64,000 bases of DNA from Bog-473 sp963743785 (GTDB lineage: Bacteria > Actinomycetota > Acidimicrobiia > Acidimicrobiales > RAAP-2): the NCBI GenBank assembly GCA_963743785.1, contig CAVURD010000035.1, positions 61,073 to 125,072 on the forward strand. Direction: 5' to 3'. The stretch's first letter is position 1; each line of letters starts with the position of its first letter. Below the pieces are notes generated by a model. The model was not told the DNA's origin. It saw only the letters and a list, made by a program, of their open reading frames with translations, and made no database searches. Made by a program: the position numbers and the translations under genes. Shown here one piece after another: positions 9,740-17,974 of the stretch.

Positions 9740-11299
9740 TTGAGTTCGCCCGACGTCCTCGCGGCCATCGTCGAACACACCCGCACCGGTCCCGACCGCC
9801 CCGCCGTGAAGGATCTGGACCGGGACCTGACCTACGGCGCTCTGCTCGACGAGGTCACCCGGGCGGCCGCCGGCCTGCGCTCCCACGGCGTGCGTGAGGG
9901 TGACCGGGTGGCCCTCCTCTTGCCCAATTCGGTCGATTTCGTGGTCGCTGCGCTGGCCTGCCTGACGCGTCGGCGCCATCTTCGTCCCCCTGGCCGTCAC
10001 GGACCCGCCGTCTCGGCTGGGCGTCATCATCGGGAACTGCGCGCCCACCGTCGTCGTGACCTCCTCCGACGATGACGGACGCCCAACCCGCGTCGGTCAC
10101 CACCTCCGAACGACACCTCGCGGTCACCGTCTCGGGGTTGTGCGAGGGAGGCGGACGGCCGGGTGGAGAGCGGACCGCCCGACACGGCCGGGGCCTACAT
10201 CATCTACACGTCCGGCACGACCGGCACGCCGAACGGGGTCCTCATCGGCCGTGCCGCCTTCGCCGCCGCGGTCGGCGCCACCGCGGACGCGCTCGGGCTC
10301 GACCGCACGACCCGGGCCTTGTGCGTGTCCCCGTTTCATTTCGACGGCTCGTTCGCCACCCTCTTCCCCACGCTGTCGTGTGGCGGCGCCGTGGTCATCC
10401 GTCCACGCGAGGCCCTGTTGTTTCCCGCGCACGTTCTTCCGGGCGGTGGCATCCGAGGACGATCACCTACACCGGTTTCTCGCCCAGCTACCTGCGGCTG
10501 CTGCTGGCCAGCGAACTGATGGAGACGCTGGCCGAGAGCCACCTCCACGTCGTCGCGCTGGGCGGAGAGGCCAGTTCGCCGGCCGATATCCGCGCCCTGT
10601 GGGCGGCGGCGCCGGACCTGGAGGTGTTCAACCGGTACGGACCGACAGAGACCACCATCGCCGTCACGCATATGAAGGTGACCCCCGCCGACCTCGCGGC
10701 GGGCACGGTGCCGATCGGGCAGCCACACCCCGGCGTGACCTTCCACCTGGTCGACGGCGAGGGCCGCGTGGTCGAGACGCCGGATCAGGTCGGTGAGCTC
10801 TACGTCGGGAGGCACCCAGCTGATGACCGGCTACTGGGGGGCTCCCGAGCTGACCGCCGACGTGATGCGGACCGACCTGATACCCGGAATGACGCTGTAT
10901 CGCACCGGGGACCTGGTGCACCGCAACGCTTCGGGCGACTACGTCTACCTGGACCGGGCCGACCGGGTGATCAACCGGAACGGGGTACGGATCTCGTTGG
11001 TGGAGATCAGCGACACCCTGCGCCACGTGGAGGGGGTTTCGGCCGCCGCCTGCCTGGCCTTCGACGACGACGGGCAGCTGGGCATCGTGGCCTTCGCCGT
11101 GGCCGATGGGTCTGTGACGGCGCTCGAACTACGGCGGGCCACCAGCCAGCATCTCCCCGACACGATGCTGCCCAACCACATTGAGCTGGTCGAAGCGCTC
11201 CCTCTCACGGCGGGTAGCAAGCTCGACGAGCGGCGGCTCCTGGCCGAGGCTGGTCTGCGCGAGTTCCGCCCCGCCGGGGCACCGCGCCCGAAGGCTTAG
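9740..11299 (+). CDS. AMP-forming acyl-CoA synthetase / adenylation enzyme, with several frameshifts
   Basis: ANL-superfamily adenylating enzyme that activates a carboxylic acid with ATP, then transfers it to CoA or a carrier. Pieces in order: N-terminal KDLDRDLTYGALLDEVTRAA and LLPNSVDFVVAALACL; the P-loop IIYTSGTTGTPNGVLIG at ~10195-10245; FNRYGPTETTIAV (A5 motif) near 10640; and YRTGDLVHRNASGDYVYLDR, the A7/A8 region, near 10900. The C-terminal catalytic Lys is in TAGSKLDERRL. At least five frame changes occur (around 9968, 10075, 10150, 10433, 10805), yet every family motif is present in order over a normal ~520-codon length. A TTG start with GAGG upstream follows the amidohydrolase by 10 bp. 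Either badly sequenced or a recent pseudogene. Confidence 0.8.
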
Positions 11300-11314
11300 T
11301 GCCCTGGACTCCGT

Positions 11315-12067
11315 CTAGGCGCGACCCAAGACCCAGCGCGGTCGCGACCACACCTGCCAGTACTCGACCACCTCGTAGCCGACGGAGCGGTAGAGGCTCT
11401 CCCCCGCCGCCGACGATTGGAGCAACGAGCCGGCCACGCCCGCGTCGGATTGGCGGACCAACACCGAGTCGAGGAGACGACGGCCATATCCACGCTTTTG
11501 CGACTCCGTTCGGGTGGCCATCGACCACACGACGACCCGCCCGTCCTCGATCACGGTGGTCACGCAAGCCACGAGGCGGTCGAGGTCGAACAACCCCCAG
11601 ACTCCCATTTCATCGGCGTCGAGAGCGCGGTCGGGGATGGCGGCAGCGGCAGACGACGGATCGAGCCCATAGCTGTCGGCCAGGAGTTCTCGGGCGGCCG
11701 GCAAGTCCTGTCGCGACAGGTGGCGAACGGCCGCGTCGTCATCGGACCTCGACGGCGCGGCCAGAACCATCAGGGGCAGGGCGGCGACGGTCACCCAACC
11801 CAAGTCGGCCAACGTCTGCGCCGTGGCCAGTCCAGGACCCGCCAACATGATCGTCGCCGGCCGTCCCAGGTCGAGCACAGGCTGCAGGCAGCGATCCGTG
11901 AGCACGTCGGCATCGGCCGATTGGCAGCAGGCCACGTTGTAGGTGACGCTCTTCTCGCCACTCAGGGCGACCCACCACTCCGACGACACCGCGTGATGCT
12001 CGGGGGACGCCCAGAGCCGGGCCGCGCCGCCCAGTGTCCGCCGTAGGTTTGAAGGGCTGTCCCCCAT
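11315..12067 (-). CDS. GNAT-family N-acetyltransferase
   Basis: A 250-residue protein with a C-terminal GNAT domain that transfers an acetyl group from acetyl-CoA to an amine. The acetyl-CoA-binding motif is SMATRTESQKRGYGRRLLDS (~200), followed by ESLYRSVGYEVVEYWQVWSR, the usual end of the fold. The first ~110 residues are a less conserved second half-fold, as in tandem or extended GNATs. It converges on the AMP-forming ligase and is not obviously part of that operon. The substrate is unknown. Confidence 0.8.
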   Translation of the reverse strand: MGDSPSNLRRTLGGAARLWASPEHHAVSSEWWVALSGEKSVTYNVACCQSADADVLTDRCLQPVLDLGRPATIMLAGPGLATAQTLADLGWVTVAALPLMVLAAPSRSDDDAAVRHLSRQDLPAARELLADSYGLDPSSAAAAIPDRALDADEMGVWGLFDLDRLVACVTTVIEDGRVVVWSMATRTESQKRGYGRRLLDSVLVRQSDAGVAGSLLQSSAAGESLYRSVGYEVVEYWQVWSRPRWVLGRA

Positions 12068-12206
12068 CTCGGCGAAACCCTACCTGCGGATCCCGACGGC
12101 ACGCCCCGGCTCCCTCCATCCGCCGAGACAGTCGTCACGACGACGGGCGTACACACGGTCGTCGTAGACCGATCCCTTTCAGGAGATCCGACCAGTTCGA
12201 CTCCGT

Positions 12207-12859
12207 TCAGGTCGTCGGGTCTCCCGGCTTGAAGCTGGGATCGATTTTCCCGGTCATGACCATGGTGGCCGCCAGAGGGCGGAGGCGTCCTCCTCGGCCC
12301 CAGAAAATCGGATCAAACCCGCACTCTCTGGCCATCGCTCCGAGCGAACGTTGCGAAAAGAACTTGATGTGCCCGAAGTCGCTCCCCACCTGCCAATGGT
12401 GATCAAATTTTCCGGTCAGCGCCAGGGCCAGATTCTTGAAGTACCCGTGGAAGGGAGTACTGAGAATCACATGGCCCTCAGATCCAAGCGCTTCTCTGGC
12501 CCGGGCGAACACGGTGCGAGGAAAGAAGAGGTGTTCGATCACCTCCGCCGACAGGACCACGTCGAACTGCCCCAGCAGATCCTCGGGCAGCGGCTCATTG
12601 ATGTCGTGATCCAAGAATTGGAGCGTCGGGAACGACTGCCGAGCTCGATCGATGCCGCTCGAGGTGAAGTCAATCCCGGTCAGACGTCGAAGCCGGCCGA
12701 GGCCACTTTGCCCGTGACAGCGCCGTTGCCGCATCCGATGTCCAGAATCCGTCCTTGGGGAATCTCCTTGAGGGCATGCAGGAGCGCCGGGACCAGGTAG
12801 CGATGATTCGGTGACGCTCCGGAAAAGGTCCACTCCCAATAGTGGGTCCTGCTCTCCAA
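12207..12859 (-). CDS. Class I SAM-dependent methyltransferase, frameshifted
   Basis: Rossmann-fold methyltransferase of the UbiE/Methyltransf type. Starting from TTG at 12859 (GGAGG 6 nt upstream) the protein reads MESRTHYWEWTFSGASPNHR, then the SAM motif ILDIGCGNGAVTGK. The frame changes at ~12685 and continues GIDFTSSGIDRARQSFPTLQ, then FDVVLSAEVIEHLFFPRTVF and SEGHVILSTPFHGY. Total ~215 residues. This start was chosen because the in-frame sequence after the break has no family similarity further upstream. It is the last gene before the left tRNA half, so it marks the left chromosomal flank of the inserted element. Substrate unknown; such enzymes are common in sugar and surface-polymer loci. 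Confidence 0.8.
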
Positions 12860-13033
12860 CGTGAACCTCCAGGGGTAAGTCTGAGTATAGGCACCAGAGC
12901 GCGGAGGCTTCGAAGGTGAGAGCGACTCCCCCGTGCTGAGTCGCCCGACGATCCGCCACCAGGCAAGAACGGGTGCTCATGCAGGCACCAAGAACTCCGG
13001 GGGCGGCGAGCACCCGATTGACCACACAGGACG

Positions 13034-13075
13034 GGTGGGGCTGGCAGGGATCGAACCTGCGACCGAGGGATTATG
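13034..13075 (-). repeat. Left attachment site: 3' half of the CAU tRNA
   Basis: 42 bp identical to 17834-17875, the 3' half of the intact tRNA, from the start of the CCA end to the anticodon. Identity stops just after GGATTATG at 13068-13075. This 8-bp string is also the left edge of the right-hand tRNA half at 26416. It is read as the left junction (attL) of a tyrosine-recombinase integration in the anticodon loop. Confidence 0.85.
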
Positions 13076-13362
13076 TGTGCGATCTTATGGTTTTCATGTT
13101 TTGACCGGTGTTCACCAAAACAGGCCATGACCAGCAGCTATGTTCCTATCGTTCGTCAGGTTAGGCCGGGAGTTGTAGTCGCGTTGTAGTCACGCCACCT
13201 GGCCGTGGTGCCGCCGTTCGCGCTCCGAAGCCCCGCCCCAAAATCCCATCGTGTAAGTGTCGGCCCAGGCGTAGTCGAGACACGCCGGCTGGACCTTGCA
13301 GGTCGAACAGAGGGCCCGGGCTGCGGCGGCGGCCTGTCCCCGAGAACCGGATCGTCGGCACG

Positions 13363-13553
13363 GTGGCACCCGGGTTATTCGCCCAGGAGGGTCGGTGCTG
13401 GCGGATGGTCTACGAGAACCCGGTCGGCCATCGGACGCACTGCATGGAATTGGTGGCGAGGGTCGGGCGGTGGAAGTTTCTGGATGGCTGGACGGAAGTG
13501 TGGAGCTGGGAGCGACAGCCGATGAGCTGCCGTGGGCTAGGCGACTCAGCTAG
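13363..13553 (+). CDS. Small Trp/Cys-rich protein, copy 1 (frameshifted end)
   Basis: About 63 residues, GTG start. Characteristic strings are GLFAQEGRCWRMVYENPVG, HCMELVARVGRWKFLDGWT and VWSWER. A one-frame change near 13530 restores the family ending ADELPWARRLS, stopping at 13553. Close relatives lie in the same element at 24603-24818 (minus) and, truncated, at 14874-14975. No function is recognised. The conserved Cys, His and Trp residues suggest a small metal-binding or structural protein, but that is a guess. Confidence 0.6.
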
Positions 13554-14039
13554 CGGATGACGATGGCAGCCCCAAGTCGTGTCGAACGATTGCCACAGCG
13601 GCGGAAAAGTGGCTCACGGCACGTTGAAAATTTGATAGCCAGGTTGAGTTCATGTCGAGGTGGGAAAATCCTTCAAGATCGCCAATGAGTACAGCGTCAG
13701 CCGCAGCGACTGTATTTACGTCGAATCGAGCCGATGCTGGCCAATGATCGGTGATGAGTCTGTGATTCGCAATTTCAAATGTCTTAATGACCGCCTGAGC
13801 CCCCGCCTCCGCTTGAGTAAGCGTCGTCGAGCTTGACCAGCTCCCCGCGGCGGTGATGAAATAATTCGTAGCCACATTTGCAGGCTTGAGGAGCGCGCGA
13901 GGAACCGTTTCCCCGGTGTCTGTTTTGTAAGGGCCTTGGGCTGGTGAACCGGCTGCTTTTGTGAGGCCGCTCCCACCGCACCGGCGAAACCAATACCGAT
14001 CGATAACACCAGTACGAATCCCGCGGCATACTCACACAC
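13546..14039 (-). CDS. Secreted protein of unknown function, frameshifted
   Basis: GTG start at 14039 followed by a signal peptide (hydrophobic VLVLSIGIGFAGAVGA). The frame changes near 13930, after QPKALT, and resumes KTDTGETVPRALLKPANVAT. The mature part contains NYFITAAGSWSSSTTLTQ and ADAVLIGDLEGFSHLD and ends GLPSSSAS. About 160 residues. No family recognised. It lies just inside the left end of the element, and its 3' end touches the small Trp/Cys-rich gene on the other strand. Base composition here is lower in GC than the flanks, fitting transferred DNA. Confidence 0.6.
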
Positions 14040-14324
14040 GCGCGCTCATTGGCCTCTCCCGCTCATTTTTGCCCTATTGCCGACGTTACATGTCGGCACA
14101 GCAGGCCGTGTAGTCGGCCCAGGTGTCAACCATCCTCGCTTGGCCCGGGGCCAAGATCACCCAGTCGCCCAGGATGCACACTTCGTTGGGGCACACTTCG
14201 TCGACCTTGACTGGTCGGCATCCACCCCCACGACCAAGCCGACGGGCGTCCCGCACGTTCCACAGCGGCCCATCTCAACGCATGCCGGGGGGGATGTCGC
14301 CCTGTCTGCGGTCGCCCGCCACGG

Positions 14325-14532
14325 CTAATCGCCATCGGCTCTCCATAGATTGGTCCGGGTTTCCTGCAAATGAATTGCTTTCTCAATCTCTGCGACATCG
14401 CGCCAGTGCGCAGCAGCCAGCTTGAACATAATCTCCAGGGAGACCGAGCATTTCATCACCCTCGATGGAATCTTGAATGTCCATTTGACGTTCCGTGGAG
14501 TCGGAGACTCGATTGACCTTTGCCGCCACCAT
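14325..14532 (-). CDS. Small protein, paralogue B of the 15.2-kb gene (one-base frameshift)
   Basis: ATG at 14532, stop at 14325. The span of 208 bp is exactly one base more than 69 codons. The reading is MVAAKVNRVSDSTERQMDIQ, then GDEMLGLPGDYVQA, then after one extra base at ~14422 AAAHWRDVAEIEKA and a TAG stop. It aligns along its length with the gene starting at 15262 (MVAEMII, DREKDLQIS, IPEDLIQAAARWRQVAEFE). The shared core L/IPxDxxQAAAxWRxVAE looks helical. Function unknown; probably a small soluble, possibly DNA- or protein-binding, element gene. Confidence 0.55.
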
Positions 14533-14627
14533 CAAGTCCAATTTCGATTTGAATCAAGGACCAAGCCTCTTCGTAGGCTTAAGCAATAGGTACGGCCGCT
14601 GCGTGCCGCTCTTGACTGTTTGCGGCT

Positions 14628-14753
14628 TCAAGCGCTCGGCGCATATTCACCTGCAAATTGATCGGTCAGTGCAATTTGTGTTTCCCGCGCCCTTTGTGCG
14701 TCCAGGTATTTCCGTAGGGCTGCATCCGATTCTGGACGGCGTGCGCTAATCAC
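14628..14753 (-). CDS. Possible 41-residue protein in an otherwise empty gap
   Basis: Between 14533 and 14866 there is no strong gene. The minus strand carries a GTG-initiated frame reading ISARRPESDAALRKYLDAQR, then ETQIALTDQFAGEYAPSA and a stop. It is charged and helical in appearance, with plausible codon use, but there is no clear ribosome-binding site. It would lie directly upstream of paralogue B and could be a coupled partner or a fragment. Confidence 0.25.
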   Translation of the reverse strand: MISARRPESDAALRKYLDAQRARETQIALTDQFAGEYAPSA

Positions 14754-14866
14754 AGCCGTCGGTACGGACCCTTCATAAACAACTCAAACACACCTTACTT
14801 GCGACTTCGGCCGCGGCTGACGCCTCAAAAAGTCACCGCAAGTAATTGTACATTTGCCTCGCAACT

Positions 14867-15262
14867 TCATGGTATGGGTCGGCGGTGGAAGCTCCTAGAC
14901 GGCGGGACGAGGGTGTGGTCGTGTGAACGGCACGCCGACGAGCTGGTGGGAGCTAGGCGTCTTGGTTCATGGTGACCGACAGAATACTGACCATGTTCCG
15001 CACACGGTCCCAACGACGATCTCAGTTCGGGACTTGCAAGCTCGGTGCCCTTCGTGGTCGTACACATCTGCCTAAAATCGATCTTCGTCGGGCCATGCGT
15101 CGATGACCGAGACCTCTCAAACTCAGCAACTTGACGCCAACGCGCAGCGGCTTGAATAAGGTCCTCAGGGATACCGAACGATTCATACTTCTTGTGCGAA
15201 ATCTGAAGGTCCTTTTCCCGGTCCATGTAGTCGGGGATTCGGATGATCATTTCGGCCACCAT
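14867..15262 (-). CDS. Small protein, paralogue A; 3' end uncertain
   Basis: ATG at 15262 opens MVAEMIIRIPDYMDREKDLQ, then ISHKKYESFGIPEDLIQAAARW and RQVAEFERSRSSTHGPTKI. The first ~60 residues align with paralogue B at 14325-14532. The later residues to the stop at 14867 look less protein-like and run antisense to the small Trp/Cys-rich fragment, so the true end may lie near 15050 behind an unseen frameshift. No known family. Two related copies within 1 kb indicate a tandem duplication inside the element. Confidence 0.5.
   Translation of the reverse strand: MVAEMIIRIPDYMDREKDLQISHKKYESFGIPEDLIQAAARWRQVAEFERSRSSTHGPTKIDFRQMCTTTKGTELASPELRSSLGPCAEHGQYSVGHHEPRRLAPTSSSACRSHDHTLVPPSRSFHRRPIP
14874..14975 (+). 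pseudogene. Small Trp/Cys-rich protein, copy 2 (5'-truncated)
   Basis: Reads MGRRWKLLDGGTRVWSCER followed by HADELVGARRLGSW and a stop. It matches the C-terminal half of copies 1 and 3 (GRWKFL.GWT.VWSCERHADELPWAR) but lacks the GLFAQEGRCWRM front half. Probably a decayed or truncated duplicate. Confidence 0.5.
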
Positions 15263-15526
15263 GGGCCCCCTTCTCGATCGCCTGAAGGGACCACGCGGCC
15301 GTAAGAAAGTTCGTCCTCTGGCTCCGGTAATCCAACCTTTCGAGCCATCTGATTGATCCACAGGCATGAGCACCCAAAGACTTGCGACCATTTCGTAGTA
15401 CACCCTCAAGGTGGAGCGCCGAGTGGGCGATACTCCGGTGACCCGTGCTCCCTTGACACTGCCTCGTTTCGAGAGTAGCGAGGGAGGGTTGCAGGCGGAT
15501 GGACGCCTGCCGGAAGGGCTTTCTGA

Positions 15527-16612
15527 ATGGCGTATCACCCTTCGGCCTGCGGTCGCCGCCGACAGGTGGCGGCCTTCTCGGTGAGCCTTGGGCTCGTGGT
15601 GAGCTCATTGGTGGTGCCGTGGGTTGCCTCGTCCGCCACCGGGTCTAATCCTCCCCCGACCACGAGCGTGGTCATTCCAGCAAATGGGGCGACGCTGTCG
15701 GGATCGACCTTGCTTGATGCCTCTGCCACGAACGCCACCAGCGTCAAGTTCCAGCTGTTCGGAGGCATCTACGGCTTCTACGGCCCGATCATCTGCACGG
15801 CCACTCCGACCTACTACGGATGGTTGTGCAGTTGGAACACCACGACGGTCCCCAACGGCTCATACCTATTGTCGTCTCAGGCTTCTAACTCGCTTGGACG
15901 TGCATACAGTTCGGGCGTCAACATCACCGTCAGTAACCCTCCACCCACGACGAGCGTGGTCATTCCTTCGAGTGGGGCCACCCAGTCAGGCACGGCGGCG
16001 CTCTTGGACGCCAGTGCTTCAGCCAACGTGACAAGCGTCAAGTACGAGCTCACCGGCGGGACGCTCACCGATCAGCTGATTGCCACCGCCACGCCCACCT
16101 ACTACGGGTGGCTGGCCCAGTGGAACACGACGACCGTGCCCAATGGCACCTACACACTCCAAAGTGTCGCTGCCTATTCCGGTGGCGTGACGGGTACGAG
16201 TCCGGGCGTCACCGTCACCGTGGCCAATCCGGGCCTTGCCGACCTTGCCAACTTGTCGTTCACCGCGACCGCGACGGGGTCGCCCGGCGGCAGCGGTTGT
16301 CTCATCGTGCACTTGAATTTCGACGCGGTATACCCAGGCAGTGCGGCCGTGGGTAACGTGACCCTCCACATTGCCGGCTGCGTTTCAGATCCCTACACGT
16401 ACACCGGGTCCTTCACCATTACGACCGGCGTTGGCACGCTGACCGGCAGTGCCCCGGGCACAGTCACCGAACAGATCGTTGGAGGAGACCTCGAGGAGAG
16501 CTATCAGATAAATCTCTCCGTGACAACCGCGACCGGCTCCTTCTCAGGAACGACGGGTAGTCTCCTGTTCTCCGTGCCTCTGAACCAGGTCGACTCTCTC
16601 ACCGTTGAATAG
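15527..16612 (+). CDS. Secreted protein with two Ig-like repeats and a C-terminal beta domain
   Basis: 361 residues. The N-terminal signal peptide has a hydrophobic core at ~14-33. Two tandem Ig-like repeats follow (~43-137 and ~139-233). Each opens with PPPTTSVVIP and contains TPTYYGWL, then WNTTTVPNG and a closing V.ITV/VTVTV strand. The last ~125 residues form a separate domain (GCLIVHLNFDAVYPGSAAVG, then a YTGSFTITTGVGTL segment). That domain recurs in the secreted protein at 25224, and the Ig repeat recurs once at the end of the membrane protein at 19956. Likely extracellular, binding or structural. Cys pairs (90/101 region) may form disulfides. No enzyme motif. Confidence 0.8.
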   Translation: MAYHPSACGRRRQVAAFSVSLGLVVSSLVVPWVASSATGSNPPPTTSVVIPANGATLSGSTLLDASATNATSVKFQLFGGIYGFYGPIICTATPTYYGWLCSWNTTTVPNGSYLLSSQASNSLGRAYSSGVNITVSNPPPTTSVVIPSSGATQSGTAALLDASASANVTSVKYELTGGTLTDQLIATATPTYYGWLAQWNTTTVPNGTYTLQSVAAYSGGVTGTSPGVTVTVANPGLADLANLSFTATATGSPGGSGCLIVHLNFDAVYPGSAAVGNVTLHIAGCVSDPYTYTGSFTITTGVGTLTGSAPGTVTEQIVGGDLEESYQINLSVTTATGSFSGTTGSLLFSVPLNQVDSLTVE

Positions 16613-16774
16613 TCCGTCCGGCCGCGCGATGATTCCGGCCGCCACCCTCCCGGTGACCGAGCTGGTGGACTCCGAGCAGGCCGGGGGTGGGCGCGGTGTC
16701 CAGCACGGCAAGGACTGACAGTGGCCTGGCCGATGGCGAGAAGGGTGCGCACACCGTCAGGCGTTCGCTGTCTT

Positions 16775-17090
16775 ATGACATTGGAACTTCTAACGTCGGA
16801 TATTCGCTGGAACGTCCCCGTCGGTGCCCCGGTGGTGTCCCCGATCATCAAGAACCTGGCCACCGAGGAGCAGCAGGCCGGGAACACGTCCGACAATGCC
16901 TTCTACATGCTCCAGAGCGGGTCTGCGTACGACGCTTTTCCGGGTCTGGACATCGGTCTCACCCGAATCAATCTGCCCACACGCGGCGTGGATCTCGGGC
17001 CATGGATGAAGGAAGCCACCATGACGCTACAAACGATCGGTGTCTGTCGATTCGCTGTCATTCACAAGCGCCGGCAGCTCCCCAGCCGGC
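16775..17090 (+). CDS. Hypothetical or partial protein
   Basis: The reading MTLELLTSDIRWNVPVGAPV, then IIKNLATEEQQAGNTSDNAF and INLPTRGVDLGPWMKEATMT looks protein-like over ~85 codons, then dissolves before the IS110-type remnant. I see no family match and no clear start signal. It may be a gene truncated by the insertion sequences on its right. About 160 bp between the secreted Ig protein and this frame hold nothing recognisable. Confidence 0.3.
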
Positions 17091-17125
17091 GTAGTGGAAG
17101 AACTACAGGCCGGCATCGGCTCAGC

Positions 17126-17342
17126 CGCGGTGGAGATCGGAATGCCAACAGCGCGCTCTACATCGTCACGATAGCGCGGATGCGCCACCACGAGGCCACA
17201 CGTGAGTATCTGGCGCGACGCACAGCTGAGGGGACTCAGCAAACGAGAGATCATCCGCTGCTCGAAACGCTACATCGCTCGTGAGGTCTACGCTGAACTG
17301 CCACGATCACCGGTTGAAACGGCTTCACCGTGGGCTGCTTGA
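17126..17342 (+). mobile_element. IS110/IS116-family transposase remnant (C-terminal end)
   Basis: Reads GDRNANSALYIVTIARMRHH, then EATREYLARRTAEG. After a frame change it continues LSKREIIRCSKRYIAREVYA to a stop at 17342. This is the usual tail of IS110-type transposases (NRALH...RxRxAEGKSxREAxRCLKRYxAR). The catalytic part is missing, so it is a dead fragment. It is joined directly to an IS481-type fragment. Confidence 0.65.
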
Positions 17343-17771
17343 CAAACATAAGAGCATCGAGCGATTCCACCAGACCATGAAGAAGTTCTTGGCCATGCAG
17401 GACATCAAGAGCCCAAAGCAACTCCAGCGCCAGCTGGATCGCTTCATTGACTACTACAACGAGGTGCGTCCGCACCGGGGCATCGGACGCAAGACACAAG
17501 CGACGGTGTACAACGCACGGGAGAAGGCGGTGCCCTCTCCGTCATTCGTCAAGGTGGGAGAGCGACGGCTGCGCTTTGACCGGGTGGACAAAGCCGGATC
17601 ACGCTTCGTCACCGGGGACGGCTTCACCACATCGGAATCGGGAACGCCTATGCGGGCTGGCGCGTCGCCATGCCCATCGACGGTCTCGACGTCGAGATCG
17701 TGGGATTCGACGGCTCACCGTTGCGACGTCTGGTCCTGGACCCGACCAAGGACTACCAACGCATGCCCTGA
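17341..17771 (+). mobile_element. IS481-family transposase remnant (C-terminal integrase part), frameshifted
   Basis: Reads DKHKSIERFHQTMKKFLAMQ, then LQRQLDRFIDYYNEVRPHRG and RKTQATVYNAREKAVPSPSF, the rve_3 C-terminal segment of an IS481-like DDE transposase. After a shift near 17630 it continues LHHIGIGNAYAGWRVAMPI and LRRLVLDPTKDYQRMP and stops at 17771. The N-terminal helix-turn-helix and the first two acidic residues are absent. It starts exactly where the IS110 remnant ends and lies 60 bp from the tRNA CCA end. Confidence 0.75.
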
Positions 17772-17832
17772 CGGGACAGTCCTGGTCTACGATGTCGTGA
17801 CACATCGGTCTCCGATGTCTTGAGACATCACA

Positions 17833-17908
17833 TGGTGGGGCTGGCAGGGATCGAACCTGCGACCGAGGGATTATGAGTCCCCTGCTCTGACCACTGAGCT
17901 ACAGCCCC
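17833..17908 (-). tRNA. tRNA with CAU anticodon (probably elongator Met; Ile2 possible), CCA encoded
   Basis: A full cloverleaf can be drawn on the minus strand: acceptor GGGGCTG/CAGCCCC, D stem GCTC/GAGC, anticodon stem GGGGA/TCCCT with loop CTCATAA, T stem GCAGG/CCTGC with loop TTCGATC, discriminator A and encoded CCA. CAU can mean Met or lysidine-modified Ile; the overall sequence resembles actinobacterial elongator Met. It lies inside an element whose two ends are the 3' half (13034) and 5' half (26416) of the same gene. This copy is therefore either the element's spare tRNA or the junction between two tandem elements. Confidence 0.93.
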
Positions 17909-17974
17909 TTAGCTGGTATTACGTGTGTTGCGTCTGATACCACCCAATCAGAATCCAATCTACGGAGGCTGAGG

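Noticed and set aside
13034..13075. A separate, partial or novel tRNA gene
   Set aside because: It covers only the 3' half and matches the intact copy exactly; it is better explained as an attachment-site half.
12933..13130. A plus-strand gene reading across the left tRNA half (GLAGIEPATEGLC-like peptide)
   Set aside because: Such peptides are a known artefact of translating the complement of tRNA 3' ends.
15527..16612. A CRISPR or DNA-level tandem repeat because of repeated blocks at ~15650 and ~15945
   Set aside because: The repeats are ~290 bp apart, diverged and in frame; they encode two Ig-like domains.
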